NCBI GenBank assembly: GCA_903813345.2
Contig: CAIIXF020000012.1
Location: 23,264,184 to 23,324,183, forward strand
DNA from: Owenia fusiformis
Lineage: Eukaryota; Annelida; Polychaeta; Sabellida; Oweniidae
Direction: 5' to 3'
Length of the DNA: 60,000 nucleotides
Below are positions 23,745 through 36,000 of the stretch, in pieces; the stretch's first letter is position 1, and each line of letters begins with the position of its first letter. The position numbers and the translations under genes were made by a program. The notes beneath the pieces are model-generated. The model saw nothing but the letters and a program-made list of their open reading frames with translations. It was not told the origin of the DNA and did no database searches.

Positions 23745-26700
23745 CTAAGGAGGATCCTTCTTCTGAATTGCAGAGGCAGGAACTGACAAAGGGGCTATAG
23801 ATCCAGGGGCCACAGAACCAGGGGCTAATAGTGGCCCTGCTGATACTGCACCTAATCCTACCCCTCTGTGTGTATGAGTTGTCATACGAGCCAACTCATA
23901 ATCTTGATCAAGTCTGCGATACAGTTCCATTTGTTTTTTCTGTTGTTCCTCTGTTAACTTCTCATCGTCTTTTAGATCAACGTCTTTCATTCCCATAAGT
24001 TTCTTGAATTTTTCTGAGGTTTTTCCCTCATTATCTTGCATGAATAACGCACCTTTCCATTGCCCAGTTGTTTCCTGGAATGCAACAAAGTTGATTAGTC
24101 ACAAAGTGCAATATTCATGTCCCATAATGCAACATAACGGTTACCCATAATGCAACAAGTAGATCACCAAACAACATGATGATCACCAACAATCCACATA
24201 TTTAGAACCCACAATGCAACATGTCGAATACCAACCAATTAGTAAAACTGAAAATAAGTGATACAGGTTAGACAAACAGAAGGGAAGTTTCATTTTCTCA
24301 ATCAATATGTTTATTAAAGTAACTGAACTTGTATTTCCTAATAATGATAATAAACAAGGCATGAACGTGTACCACCTCCCATTTGTTACAGATGCTGAAC
24401 ACCAACTGCCATCCACAAAAAGTTGGAGACTATAACAATATGTCATCACTTCTTGTCGTGACATAAAAACTTTTATTTCTTTACCATTGACTACGAGGCT
24501 TAGTTAGGGTTGGGAGATGTTTTATTAAATAAACATGACCATTCAATCCCCACCACACACGGAAATACACTTATTCTAATATCAATTTCTGAGGCTGAAG
24601 TTGCCCTTTTTAATTTACCAGATGACAACTAACTCTTGGGGTACTATGATGAGAGGCTATTTCTCATGAACTATTTGCTCAATCACTCTTAGGTCATATG
24701 AGTGAGACTCAAAAGCGAGGAGGAAAATTCTCAATAAATGGTGTATAGGTGGCTTGGCAACATTTTCAGTTAGGGGGAGGGGAGTCTTGTATGAAACTTC
24801 CACTTAGGTGATAGATTCGCAGAGTGGTAGGAAGTTCTTTTTTGAGGGGTTAGCTCCCCACCCCTCAAAGACTCCAAAAACCTCAAAAATTTGTTCACAC
24901 TATTGTAATTTTTATTATTCTTGGCATGGGGAAAGAACCAGTTTTGATACCTCTTTGTTATCTTTGGCTTTGGACCAAAGTAATTTCCTTTTCTTAATCT
25001 GTTCTGCATATTTCAATGGATTGACAGCAGCTGGGTTGTAATACTTTGGAACAGCCACTCCTGTCATCTCTTGAGCCTGAAATACATGCACATATTGGTC
25101 AATGAGGGTAGGAACATTCCATGGATGTCAGCACAAGTTGGACAGAATGTTGTACAAAGCATGAAACAAAGGTGAGAGCATTTGTACTGACATTCTGTCA
25201 AATGAGTGTAGAATTTCACCATTTTGAATGGCCTATCATTATTTATTCCGATTCAAACATTAAAATGAAAACAATGAGAATTGGGGATGGATGCCATGAA
25301 ATAATGTTATTTTCACCATTCCCAGGTGTGACATCAAAGTACAAACAATACATAGATTCCCGGATGATTGAAAAGATGCACAGTCGATCATGTATGGACA
25401 ATTATAGCATGGCTATGCTGCATTCTAATTGGTTGAGAAACTCAATTAGAGAACGGTCATGTTTAACTACTTATTAGAATCAGACAAATCTTTAGATGTA
25501 TGGTTGCCAAAGAGTGCATATGAGCTAATTTGTGGATTTATAACTCCATCTTTTGTCAAACCATTGTTACCCATAATGCAATTTAGGAATCAGACATACT
25601 TTCTGCTGCATATCTGCTATGGAGGGTTTAAGAGTTAACTGTGCTGTAATTACATCCATTTTTAGTCAAACCATTATTACCCACAATGCAATATAAGATT
25701 CAGACGTACCTTCTGGTGCATAGCTGCCATTGAGTGCATGAGAGCTAATTGTGGAGTTATAACACCCTCTTTAGTTAAAGCAGCTAGGGTTGCAGCGTCT
25801 GCTAATGGGAGATCACTTGGCTTCTCATTCGCTTTTACTGAAAATGAAAACATCATTTATAATCAAGAAAACAAATTATGATATTTCAACAATATTATTA
25901 TGTTGTTTGGAAATGTATAATACAGTAATCTATTTTGGTGCAGTATTGCATACTTACTCAGCTCCTTTAGGTTGTCAGGCTCTGGCAGCTTGCCAGTCTC
26001 ATTGAAAACTTTCTGGGCCTCAACTAGCTTCTGTTTCAAAGACTCCTGAAATCAAAGTAAATATGAAATCAGACCCTTTCACCAAATATATAACATATAA
26101 CATTGTTTTTGTTCAAATTTCAATTTTGAACATTCTTCATTTTTGAAAGCATTCTTAGCTTACAGCCCATTGTTGTAACCACTGATATAATGACACATAT
26201 TTCTAGAAACATTAAGTTTAGGAATTCATGAATTCTTAAATTAACTCTTTCATACTAACCTTAAAAGTTGGTCTATTTGGAGAGGGCCTTTTCCCATACC
26301 TATCCCTATGCCTTACAGGTGACCTACTTCTACTTCTACTGTTAAAACTATTGCGACCAAGTCCTTTAAAAATTCGCTTGCCACGGAATGGACTGATACT
26401 GCGACTTTTAGCCCTTGGAGATCTAGATTTACTGCGCTTTGTAGGCCGATCTTTTGAACTTCTATGATGTCTGTCCCGGCTTCTACTTCTACGATGACGA
26501 TCATGTCCACTTGATTTCTTTTTATGGTCCCGACTTCGACTTCTCCGTCTATGTGATTTTCTCTCTTTGCTCCTACTTCTATGTCTCCTTCTGTCTCTGC
26601 TGTGGCTACGACTGCGTTTTCTCCGCTCTTTACTTTTACTTCGACTTCGCTTTTTCTCTTTATCCTTACTTGATTTACGGTCTTTGTTATCTTTGTTTCT

Positions 26701-28970
26701 ACTTGGACTTTCTCGTTTTTTGTCATTGCTTCTACTCCTTCTACTTCTTTTTCTATCTCTGCTTCGACTACGACTTCGTTTCTTTCCAGTGGAGTGTTTT
26801 CTTTCACGATGTTTGCCTGGACTGCGATTCCTGAAGAACATATATTGTTACTATAAGCTTAAGTTAACATGCTTTTTCTTGCTGTTTTCAAAAATGCATC
26901 TTGTTTCAGTGATTTCATCAATAAAGTTCAACGTCTCCCTTTTAAAATCTAAAATATATCTGGAACCCCTGATATGTTTAACAAAGTTCATCTGATACAT
27001 TTAAATAAGAAAAATGCCACTAGAGTGAGTCAAAAGTGGTGTACATAATAATTGCCAAGAATGACCTACTGTTTGCTGTTTTTATATATTTTTAAGTAAA
27101 TAATTCAAAATAAAATTTGACTGTTTAAATATTGAAAACTCAGAATTCTCTACCTGCTACGACTGCGACTTCTTTTCCTATGTTTTCTACTTCGACTACC
27201 ATGACGTCTATCTCTGTGACTACCAGGGGATCGACTACGACTCCTAGCCTTGGTGCGATAATTCTTTCCAGATGTTTTCTTGAACTTTATAGTCTCAGTT
27301 TTTTCAACCACACTGTAAACAATAAATATGCTTCTAAGATTAAACATATTTTCTTTTAATATTCTACAATTCTACACTTAGTGCTATTTTAAGATTTCTA
27401 AAGTGAAATTTGAGTTCTATATCTCTATTTCAGTACTATGTCTCTATTTGAGTTCTATCATTTAGTGATCTGAGTGAATTAAAATGAGACAGACTCATAT
27501 TAAAGCGAAGCACTAAAAATCTAATCAGCATCATGCTGTTAAAATTCTCACGCTTGTTCTGCTGCTTTCACATCAGTTTTTGTCTTTTTCTTCTTCTTGG
27601 AGTCTTCCTCGTCAGAACTGCTGGAATCGCTGCTACTCTCTCGCTCTATTAGGAAAATAAAACTTGCTTAAATGAAATCCTTAAACAAGAACTTATATGC
27701 CTTTCTATTTATAATTGCTGGTCTTATTATTGAATTTGTATATGTGTGTAAAACAATTAACAATATCATGAAATTCTTTTTATTCAGGTCAACATAAAAA
27801 TATTAATAACATGTATGGGAGGAGGGGATGGTGGTTTTCTTACAAAATATGATTTGTAATAATAGAGTTTACTTTGCAATCTGAGCAAATACAAAAAGAC
27901 TGTAAGATTTCCATTTAGTTATGATCTCTAATGTTTGTAAATGCATCAACAATGACTTACTCCTTCTCTTTTTAACTTTCTTCTTTTTCTTTGACTTTTT
28001 AGATTTTTCTTTCTCTTCTTCAGAATCTGATGACGAGCTTGAACTAGATGAGGAATCTGATGATGATTCTGAAGATGATGAGTCCTCATCACTTTTCGAT
28101 GGTTTTGTGGCTTTCTTCTCCAATGGAGGTTCCGCAATGAGACTTGCAAAATTTTCCCATTCTTCCGCAAGTTGGCTACTAGAGATCTAGAATACACAGC
28201 AAGAGACACTGAATCACACACAGAAATTAGAATATATGGCATGAATAATAAGGGATTATTCCAGATACATGTTTGATACATGTAGTTTCTGTATATTATC
28301 ACTTCGTTTATTTATATTTGTAATTCAGATATCATTATAGCAACTCAATATCAAGAAAACACTAAAGAATGTCAAGACATGTCACAATATCTTTGTGACC
28401 ACCAATTATTTCATTACACAGACTGTTACATAATTGCGTAGAATACATGGCAATATCTAGACTGTATCATAACTTTTGTTTTTGAATAAGATCGAAGCTT
28501 ATACATTACATGCGTCCAGGTCCTTATACTTACTCAAGCTGCAGACCCATTTTTCATCCCATCTTGTCACTGTTTTTACGTTCATTCAATAGGTGGCAGT
28601 GTGTGCTCGAGTGATGTCATTGACTTGTATAAATAGCAAAAAATATTTGTTATATGGGCCCTTGAAAATTATTTTGACATTTTGAGTAAACAGTGGCCTT
28701 TCTGCATTGATATTAGAAGCTTAATTTAAGAAATGTGTCTATTTATGTTCTACAAAAATTTCAGCCATATTTTTTTTCTATTTTTGAAACAAGTTCAAAA
28801 GTAAACCCTCATTATCAGGATAACGTATTGGTTTTGGTAAATAAAAATCACCCATAATTAAGATGATGTATGGATTGATTTCTTGATATCGTTATTACCT
28901 TGGGATCTGCTACATTGGAGCTGCTACCAGAGATTTTCTTCTTGGAATTTTTTTCAGTCTCGTCGTCCAT
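23745..28970 (-). CDS. RSRC2: Arginine/serine-rich coiled-coil protein 2-like (nine coding exons, 597 aa)
   Basis: Exons: 28970-28899, 28186-27961, 27645-27552, 27312-27154, 26830-26260, 26045-25958, 25837-25710, 25076-24951, 24074-23745. They total 1794 nt, every junction is GT-AG and in phase. The order is an acidic start (MDDETEKNSKK), a conserved SQLAEEWENFASLI motif, a poly-Ser/Asp and Lys tract, two RS-rich exons (exon 5 is nearly all RS/RD/KR dipeptides), a helical stretch (KLVEAQKVFNETGKLP), the motif YYNPAAVNPLKYAEQ, and a C-terminal SMAP-type segment (QWKGALF, KFKKLMGMKD, THRGVGLGA). The last two motifs are characteristic of RSRC2. It is longer than I recall for human RSRC2 (about 435 aa). 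Family knowledge suggests a nuclear RS-domain protein linked to splicing; function is not shown here. Exon 7 has two decayed copies downstream. Confidence 0.85.
24121..24219 (+). promoter_or_regulatory. Three ZNF143/THAP11-like CCCAYAATGCAA words in an intron
   Basis: CCCATAATGCAA occurs at 24121 and 24144, and CCCACAATGCAA at 24208. Two more lie at 25570 and 25680 in another RSRC2 intron, and a true promoter pair lies at 29739/29824. They match the core of the metazoan ZNF143 (Staf) site. In introns they may be chance or repeat-borne. Confidence 0.4.
24367..24464 (-). mobile_element. Small palindrome-ended interspersed repeat (family G1)
   Basis: On the minus strand it starts ATGTCACGACAAGAAGTGATGACAT (an imperfect hairpin), continues TTGTTATAGTCTCCAAC and TGTTCAGCATCTGTAACAAA, and ends with a degenerate GGTGGTACAC. 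Same family as 32680, 48348 and 52849. Confidence 0.7.
25472..25700 (-). repeat. Two decayed tandem copies of RSRC2 exon 7 with its donor region
   Basis: Downstream of exon 7 (25837-25710), the segments at about 25585-25700 and 25472-25585 repeat the 3' half of the exon plus its 5' splice region (CAGACGTACC versus CAGACATACT and CAGACAAATC on the plus strand). The nearer copy, read on the minus strand, still gives VITAQLTL and ADMQQK, compared with VITPQLAL and AAMHQK in the true exon. Both copies have lost a clean GT donor context or frame. They look like a non-functional partial-exon duplication. Confidence 0.75.
26046..26259 (-). other. RSRC2 intron 5
   Basis: A short intron with GTTAGT donor and TTTCAG acceptor. 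No other feature. Confidence 0.6.
28187..28898 (-). other. RSRC2 intron 1
   Basis: The donor is AAG|GTAATAAC and the acceptor TTCTAG. No repeat or gene is recognised. Confidence 0.5.
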
Positions 28971-29726
28971 CTTGGAAAGTTGGCGAAAGTCCCGGATGTA
29001 GGTCAGTGGGCGATAATAGAAATAGAAATTCATGCATTCAGGTATACGCTTATTTTTGTTGTTTTACTCAATAATCCCAAATCAAATTGCATAATTTATA
29101 TCTTAGAAGTTATCTCAATTTATCCCAAATTTATGCTAATAGTTTGGATTTGATTACCTCTTCTCTACAAGCCCATGTGCCATAGAGAGATTTCTGATCA
29201 ATTTTTGGATATAAAATAGCTAAAGTGGGGAACATAATACTATCAAAAATGCATTCTGTCACATATGTCATGAATTCTTATCCCGTGCCAGGACTATAGT
29301 CCTGGACTGAGCGCAATCTTTTGGCCGTATGATTACAGTGTTTTCACTATGTAGGTTTGTCCAAGATTGCGATCCTGGGAAGTAACGATTTTCAAAAAAT
29401 GCGTCTCCTCTCAAAAAACTGCGTCCCTCGAAAAAATGTTCCCAGGAATTCAAAGTCACGCTTTTACACTAAGTGAAATAAAATTGATGAAACTTATCGC
29501 AATTTTGCTACAGTGGGGGACAAAAATAAAACGCAACGTTCACAAGTTGTCACAATGAGCTAATTTCCAAGTTTAGTGTCTCAAACTCTCCCAAGCGGTA
29601 GAAAAATAATTCCCGTTCACTAAAGTAGCACAATAAATGAATCCAAAGCTTCATATTTGCAAATAATGGATAAATCCCTACCAAATCGAATGAATGTTTT
29701 CATGAATCACCATGTTTGTTATCCAA
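28971..29726. other. RSRC2 5' UTR/promoter side and intergenic DNA
   Basis: The minus-strand 5' UTR lies just above 28970. An 18-bp perfect palindrome (CCAGGACTATAGTCCTGG) occurs at about 29289-29306. No other motif is supported. Confidence 0.4.
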
Positions 29727-29848
29727 GGACGGTTGACTCCCAGAATGCAACATCAGTTACCGTATTTACTCATGACAGGTTTAAAATGGCGGAACAGGAT
29801 TTTGAAAGCTGGCACGTGTCATGTTGCATTCTGGGAGCCAATCCTCCG
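29727..29848. promoter_or_regulatory. Probable CCDC86 promoter: inverted ZNF143-like sites around a YY1-like site
   Basis: TCCCAGAATGCAACAT (29738-29753) and its inverse ATGTTGCATTCTGGGA (29821-29836) form part of a ~27-bp inverted repeat. Between them is AAAATGGCGG (about 29783), matching the YY1 consensus, and a CACGTG-like word (29813). ZNF143 plus YY1 is a familiar pairing at housekeeping promoters. A clean splice donor lies ~170 bp downstream, so this likely drives the CCDC86 transcript. It could also be a small MITE, since the two sites are an inverted repeat. Confidence 0.5.
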
Positions 29849-29899
29849 TTCCGGCGCAATCGGGCGACAAAATCACCTCAACATTTGAAGAGTCGGCAT

Positions 29900-30012
29900 A
29901 ACATGTGAATATCCACTTCAACTTTTGAAGTTCTTATTTGTCATTAGGGACACAAATTCTACTATATTTGGACTTACTCAGACGGAGAAAATAGAGCACT
30001 GAATACACTGAG
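29900..30012 (+). other. CCDC86: Predicted 5' non-coding exon of CCDC86
   Basis: The sequence ends CACTGAG|GTAAGAAT at 30012/30013, an excellent donor. The first coding exon has an acceptor-like sequence (GTGAATTCCAG) at 32455-32465, 19 bases before its ATG, so an upstream non-coding exon is expected. The 5' limit is a guess. Confidence 0.4.
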
Positions 30013-31350
30013 GTAAGAATTTATTACATGTGCGACAGCATGTAATTTTCATAGCTTTTGTAATTCTTTATGATCCCCACTGTATTTATCGGTCTAAAAC
30101 AGTGTTCTGGCGAATCTAGTAATATGTCATTGAATAATACAGATACCATCACTTGTGAGGTATAACTTATATTCAACCATTTTCTTTGCGTATTTTGAAG
30201 CAATTAGCAACTGATTTTGCTTTAGTTTAGGGGCAATCTGTGCGAGGTTCAATCTTTTGGTTCAGTTTCTTGCGCATTCTTACATAATGATCTTGTGATC
30301 GCACTTGACCAATAGAAAATGGTTTAAATCTGGTCTTCAGCTAGTGGCCAATTGTAAGACTCGTACTGATTACTGCTCGAGATATCGAGTATTCGATAAC
30401 TATTTACAAATTTGTGGGATTTCACAAGACATTCATCTAAATTTTGGGGGATTTTGAGGGCCATTCTCCAAAATTCATGGGATCTTGCGGGATATTCACC
30501 TGAATTCATGGGATTTGAGTGATCACACAAATGACCCAGATATGAATGCTGAGAAAAGGCAGATATGAAGCATTGTTTCCAATAATCAATCTGTTATTAC
30601 ATTGGTAAAAGTGTTTTGTCTAAGAAAAGAAGAGATTAGGTAAGGAAACCGCAGACATACATGTAGTCCTGATTTTCATCTTCAATTCATCAAGGTATTC
30701 AACTACACAATTCGGAAAGGTTTCAGCTTTGGGGTGAGGTTTGCCTCATCAAAGTCGAAAATTAAAAAAGCAGACCAAACTCACATTTATGGGGGTTATG
30801 AGTAGTGGATTTGCTGAAGTGGGGATTTCCCATGTTCAAAATTAGAATTTTCAAGAGGCCATACATCCTGAGGCCTGGGTATACAGTAAAATAAAGTTTC
30901 TTGTGTTTTGTTACATCTTTATTCACTCATTTGCATGAATAAGTAGCTAAGATAGTAAGTATATTTACATATACACTAGGCATTACCAACATTAGTACAC
31001 TGGGGGATTATTAAACATTTTATAACGTATGCCAAGGCCTCAGCATACATCAGTAGATGAGAGTATACAATATGATTGTAAAGTATACTAATTTTAGGGA
31101 ATACGTATCTAGACAATATTGGAAACTATTAGCTTTCAAACCAACGTGGTTTGGAAATGTTGATGGAAAATCAACTACTCATTGACTCAACTACATGTAC
31201 TTACCTGAGAACGTTGAGATTGTTTGCCTGTTGTATGATTACAAGTAGAGTCAAAACCGTGACATACACTTGAATTACCTATACGTACCTCAATACATTC
31301 CTGGCTATTTTAGGATTTTTTTGTAGTTGAATCCCCAATCGTATGTGTTT
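30013..31350. other. Presumed first intron of CCDC86, nothing recognised
   Basis: Non-coding. A weak repeated phrase (TTCATGGGAT, TTTTGGGGGATTT) occurs at about 30410-30520 and is the cause of a short minus-strand open frame there. Confidence 0.35.
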
Positions 31351-31352
31351 TT

Positions 31353-32371
31353 ATCGTACCTAACAAAAGGTACGATATTGTAGTCAGCTTGACGGGCGGG
31401 CGGGCGGCGTCTCACTTTTCAGCTTGTCTACAGGTTTCCAGCCAAACCATTTGAGGGATTCATCTGAAATTTTCAGGGATGTTTCTACATATCAACGTCA
31501 AGAACTGATTAGTTTTTGGGCATTCTGGGTAAATCTTAAGGTGGCCTTTTTGGATTTTCCGTCCTAAAATCTTCACTTTCAAGACTTGTCTACAGGTGTC
31601 CAGCCAAACCATTTGAGGGATTCATCTGAAATTTTCAGGGATGTTTCTACATATCAACGTCAAGAATTGATTAGTTTTTGGGCATTCTGGGTAAATTTTA
31701 AGGTGGCCATTTTGGATTTTCCGTCCTAAAATCTTCACTTTCAAGACTTGTCTACAGGTTTCCAGCCAAACCATTTGAGGGATTCATCTGAAATTTTCAG
31801 GGATGTTTCTACATATCAACGTCAAGAACTGATTAGTTTTTGGGCATTCTGGGTAAATTTTAAGGTGGCCATTTTGGATTTTCCGTCCTAAAATCTTTAC
31901 TTTCAAGACTTGTCTACAGGTTTCCAGCCAAACCTTTTGAGGGATTCATCTGAAATTTTCAGGGATGTTTCTACATATCAACGTCAAGAACTGATTAGTT
32001 TTTGGGCATTCTTGTTAAATTTTAAGGTGGCCATTTTGGATTTTCTGTCCTAAAATCTTCACTTTCAAGACTTGTCTACAGATTTTCAGCCAAACCATTT
32101 GAGGGATTCATCTGAAATTTTTAGGGATGTTTCTACATATCAACGTCAAGAACTGATTGGTTTTTGGGCATTCTGGGTAAATTTTAAGGTGGCCATTTTG
32201 GATTTTCCGTCCTAAAATCTTCACTTTCAAGACTTGTCTCCAGGTTTCCAGCCAAACCGTTCAAATTTTTACATATGTTACACAGTGATAAGTTCTAGAG
32301 CTGATTATCTTTTCTGCGGCCATCTTGCTTTCTTGGTCAACAAGACCACAATGCTGTGTTTTAGGTACGAT
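31353..32371 (+). mobile_element. Palindrome-ended element with 162-bp monomers (family G2)
   Basis: The left end ATCGTACCTAA is matched in inverse by TTAGGTACGAT at 32361-32371. The left end is itself a hairpin (ATCGTACC-TAACAAAA-GGTACGAT), followed by (GGGC)n. Five tandem monomers of 162 bp follow (marker word CATTCTGGGTAAAT at 31521, 31683, 31845, 32007 [variant], 32169). There is no coding capacity; it is a non-autonomous DNA transposon by structure. The monomer is shared with 36759-38376. Confidence 0.75.
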
Positions 32372-32484
32372 ATTGTTCACGTCTGTGCCTTGTTATTTGT
32401 TAATTTAACAGCGATGAAGTTTGATGTGAAAAGTGTTTCATAATTTTAATTATTGTGAATTCCAGCTAGTCTCAAGAGCATGAA

Positions 32485-33035
32485 ATGACAAAAACTGTGG
32501 AAAACACAACAGCACCAGAGGGCACCACTGTACCTCGGGGAAAACCAAAATCAGGGCGTCTATGGAAGCCAGTTAGGACAGAGAGGTAATCAATTCTGCA
32601 ACAGTTGATGTGTGGATGTTTCAGTATAAGAGGCGTGAGGGTCACAGCTGCCCCTTAAGAGGCTTTCCCTTGCATTATTATGTCACCACCACATTATGGT
32701 AGATAGTGTTCTGTTGATGGTGGTTGGCTTTCGGTGATCAGTGGTCAGCATCTGTAATAAATGGCAGATGGTGACATTTAGCACATTATTGCCTTGTTTT
32801 ATAATGGATGCTGAGAAATATCCAATAAACATCTGTAGTTGTACAAGTACATCAAAAACATTCCAATGGCTGCTTGATGACATGCAAAACACGCTAGCAC
32901 AATTAATTACGGAGTTAATATTTATCAATGACACAGTTTTACACTAGAGTTCAATAATCAATGTTCACTATGGTTTCTGTAAAACTCATTCAGTTTTTAG
33001 CTCACATGGTGAGCTTTTGCAATCACTCACTTGTC

Positions 33036-33067
<32 letters not shown>

Positions 33068-36000
33068 CGTCCGTCAACAATAGTGGCACGTTTTAAAACC
33101 TCTGTCGATAGGATTCCTGTTTTAAGTTATTTCTGTTCAAGATCAATACAGAAAACTCCCTTATGACTCCTGGTTCAAAAGCTCGCCTATTTTCAAAATG
33201 GCCGTCACATTTGTCTCGCGAAATTCACTTTTGACCCATTTCCTTTAAAACCTCTGTCGATAGGATTCCTGTTTTAAGTTATTTCTGTTCAAGATCAATA
33301 CAGAAAACTCCCCTATGACTCCTGGTTCAAAAGCTCGCCTATTTTCAAAATGGCCGTCACTTTTGTCTTGCGAAATTCACTTTTGACCCATTTCCTAGCT
33401 TTACAAATAATTTCAGGTGTCCAACACTGTAAAAATCCATGTCAATGTAAAGAGTAGATATATGTTATAATATTGTTACAAAAAATCAGCGAAAAATTAT
33501 ATCCATTTTTTTATTTTCAGCCATTTTAGTTAACATTGATTTGTCTATCTGACTCACGAAATCCACTTTTCGTCAATAACAGTGGCACGTTTTAAAACCT
33601 CTGTCGGTAGGATTCCTGTTTTAAGTTATTTCTGTTCAACATCAATACAGAAAACTCCCCTATGACTCCTGGTTCAAAAGCTCGCCTATTTTCAAAATGG
33701 CCACCATTTTTGTCTCGCGAAATTCACTTTTGACCCATTTCCTAGCTTTACAAATAATTTCAAGTGTCCTACATTGTAAAAATCCATGTCACTGTAAAGA
33801 GAAGATGTATGACATAATTTTGTGACGAGAAATCAGCGAAAATTATATCCATTTTTTATTTTCAGCCATTTTAGTTAACATTGATTTGTCCATCTGTCTC
33901 GCAAAATCCACGTTTGGACCATTTACCTTAAACCCTCTGTCGATAGGATTCCCGTTTTAAAGGAATATTCCTTGCCAAACCATCTCTCTCCTCATATGGT
34001 AGCTATAACCATATGTATGCTTGCAATGTTTAGCAAAACACGCAAAAATGTTTTGATATGGTCAAATTTGATCACTTAGAAATGTGATGCTCAATTCCAG
34101 TAAGCTGCCATCTTTTAAAATTTCACACAGGAAGTGATGTCATCGACTCTCAACTTTGCATATAGCATTAGGTGAGGAGCTATTAAGAATTACAAAACCA
34201 GCTAAATATTCTTTTTCAACTTTGTATCTTATTTAATCCTTCTGAAAATCTCTTCTTTTATTCTAAGTTGACAAGCCCTGAAAATATTTTTGCACAAAAA
34301 GTAATGATCACTTGTCTAGAAGTGATTTTGTGCTACTTTCCTATACTGTTATGGGCAAGGTTATAGAAGTTGAGAGTTGATGACATCACTTCCTGCAAGA
34401 AATCTTAAAAGATGGCAGCTCACTGGAAATAAGCACTAGATTTTTAAATGATCAATATTGGCCATATTAAAACATTTTCCCATGTTTTGCTAAATATGGA
34501 AACTATATATATGATTATAGCTACCATATCAAGAGAGAAAAGGTCTGGCAAGGAATATTCCTTTAAGTTAATTTTGTTCAACATCAATACAAAATCTCTC
34601 CTATGACTCTTGGTTCAAAAGCTCGCCTATTTTCAAAATGGTCGCCATTCTTGTTTCGCGAAATTCACTTTTTGCCCATTTCCTAGCTTTACAAATAATT
34701 TCAGCTGTCCTGCATTGTAAAAAGCCATGTTACTGTAAAGAGTAGTTGTATGAAATAATTTTGTAACAAAAAATCGGCAAAATATTATATCTGTTTTTTT
34801 ATTTTCAGCCATTTTAGTTAACATTGATTTGTTCATCTGTCTCGCGAAATCCTCTTTTGGACCATTTACTTAAAACCTCTGTCGATAGGATTCCAGTTTC
34901 ACGTTATTTTTGTTCAACATCAATACAAAAAAACTCCCCTTTGACTCCTGGTTCAAAAGCTTGCCTGATTTCAAAATGGTCGTCATTTTTGTCTTGCGAA
35001 ATTCAATTTTGGCCCATTTCCTAGCTTTACAAATAATTTCAGGTGTCTTGCATTGCAAAAAGCCATGTCACTGTAAAGAGTAGTTGTATGAAATAATTTT
35101 GTTCCAAATAATTGAAAAAAAATTATATCCGTTTTTTTTTCAGCAATTTTACTTAACATCGATTTGTCCATCTGTCTCTCCGTCAGTCCAAAATAGTGGC
35201 AAGTGGCTTGAATAATTTTGTTACAAAAAATCAGCAAAAAATTATATCCGTTTTTTTCTGTCACCATGTGAGCCCAGTACCCATGGTACTAATTTTTTAC
35301 CTTATTTTTCCTTTTAATAACAATTCAAGGTTAACATTAATCATGATTTAACTATTTGATTAACATTTTTGCCAAAGTCTTCAACATTACACCCCATATA
35401 CAACTTACTCTTATTCTTACCACATTTGAATTATCTACTAATTCTTTCTTCAGACATTCCAATTTCTCCAAACCAAAGACCAGTAAGTCGTCATGGGCAC
35501 GCAAGATGGAAGAGAAAAACCTCAAGAAAGCTGTGAAAAGCTATGAGAAGGAACTGCAGACAAAGCGGGCAGAAGAAAAAGAGGTATATTCATGTTGTCT
35601 TTGTTGTTACTATGATACAGGGTAGAGGACAAAGAGGTATGTTAATGTTGTTTTTGTTGTTACCATGACACAGGGTAGAGGACAAAGAGGTATGTTAATG
35701 TTGTCTTTGTTGTTACCATGAAACAGGGTAGAGGAAAAAGAGGTGTGTTAATGTTGTTTTTGTTGTTACCATGAAACAGGGTAGAGAAAAAAGAGGTATG
35801 TTCATGTTGTCTGTGTTGTTACCATGACACAGGGTAGAGGAAAAAGAGGTGTGTTAATGTTGTTTTTGTTGTTACCATGAAACAGGGTAGAGGAAAAAGA
35901 GGTGTGTTAATGTTGTTTTTGTTGTTACCATGAAACAGGTTAGAGGAAAAAGAGGTATGTTAATGTTGTCTTTGTTTTGTTACCATGAAACAGGGTAGAG

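Larger units (their letters stand above)
24075..24950 (-). other. RSRC2 intron 8
   Basis: Contains three CCCAYAATGCAA words (24121, 24144, 24208) and a minus-strand copy of the small palindrome-ended repeat (24367-24464). Nothing else is recognised. Confidence 0.5.

Noticed and set aside
26313-26807. 164-codon minus-strand frame rich in Glu and Val
   Set aside because: Alternative frame of the RS exon; only the RS frame matches the flanking exon phases.
26454-26995. Plus-strand frames of 126 and 142 codons, Leu/Tyr/Phe-rich
   Set aside because: Antisense of the RS domain of RSRC2 exon 5; biased composition keeps the frame open.
30324-30530. 68-codon minus-strand frame with SHEFWRMALKIP
   Set aside because: Derived from a short repeated phrase (TTCATGGGAT); no gene context.
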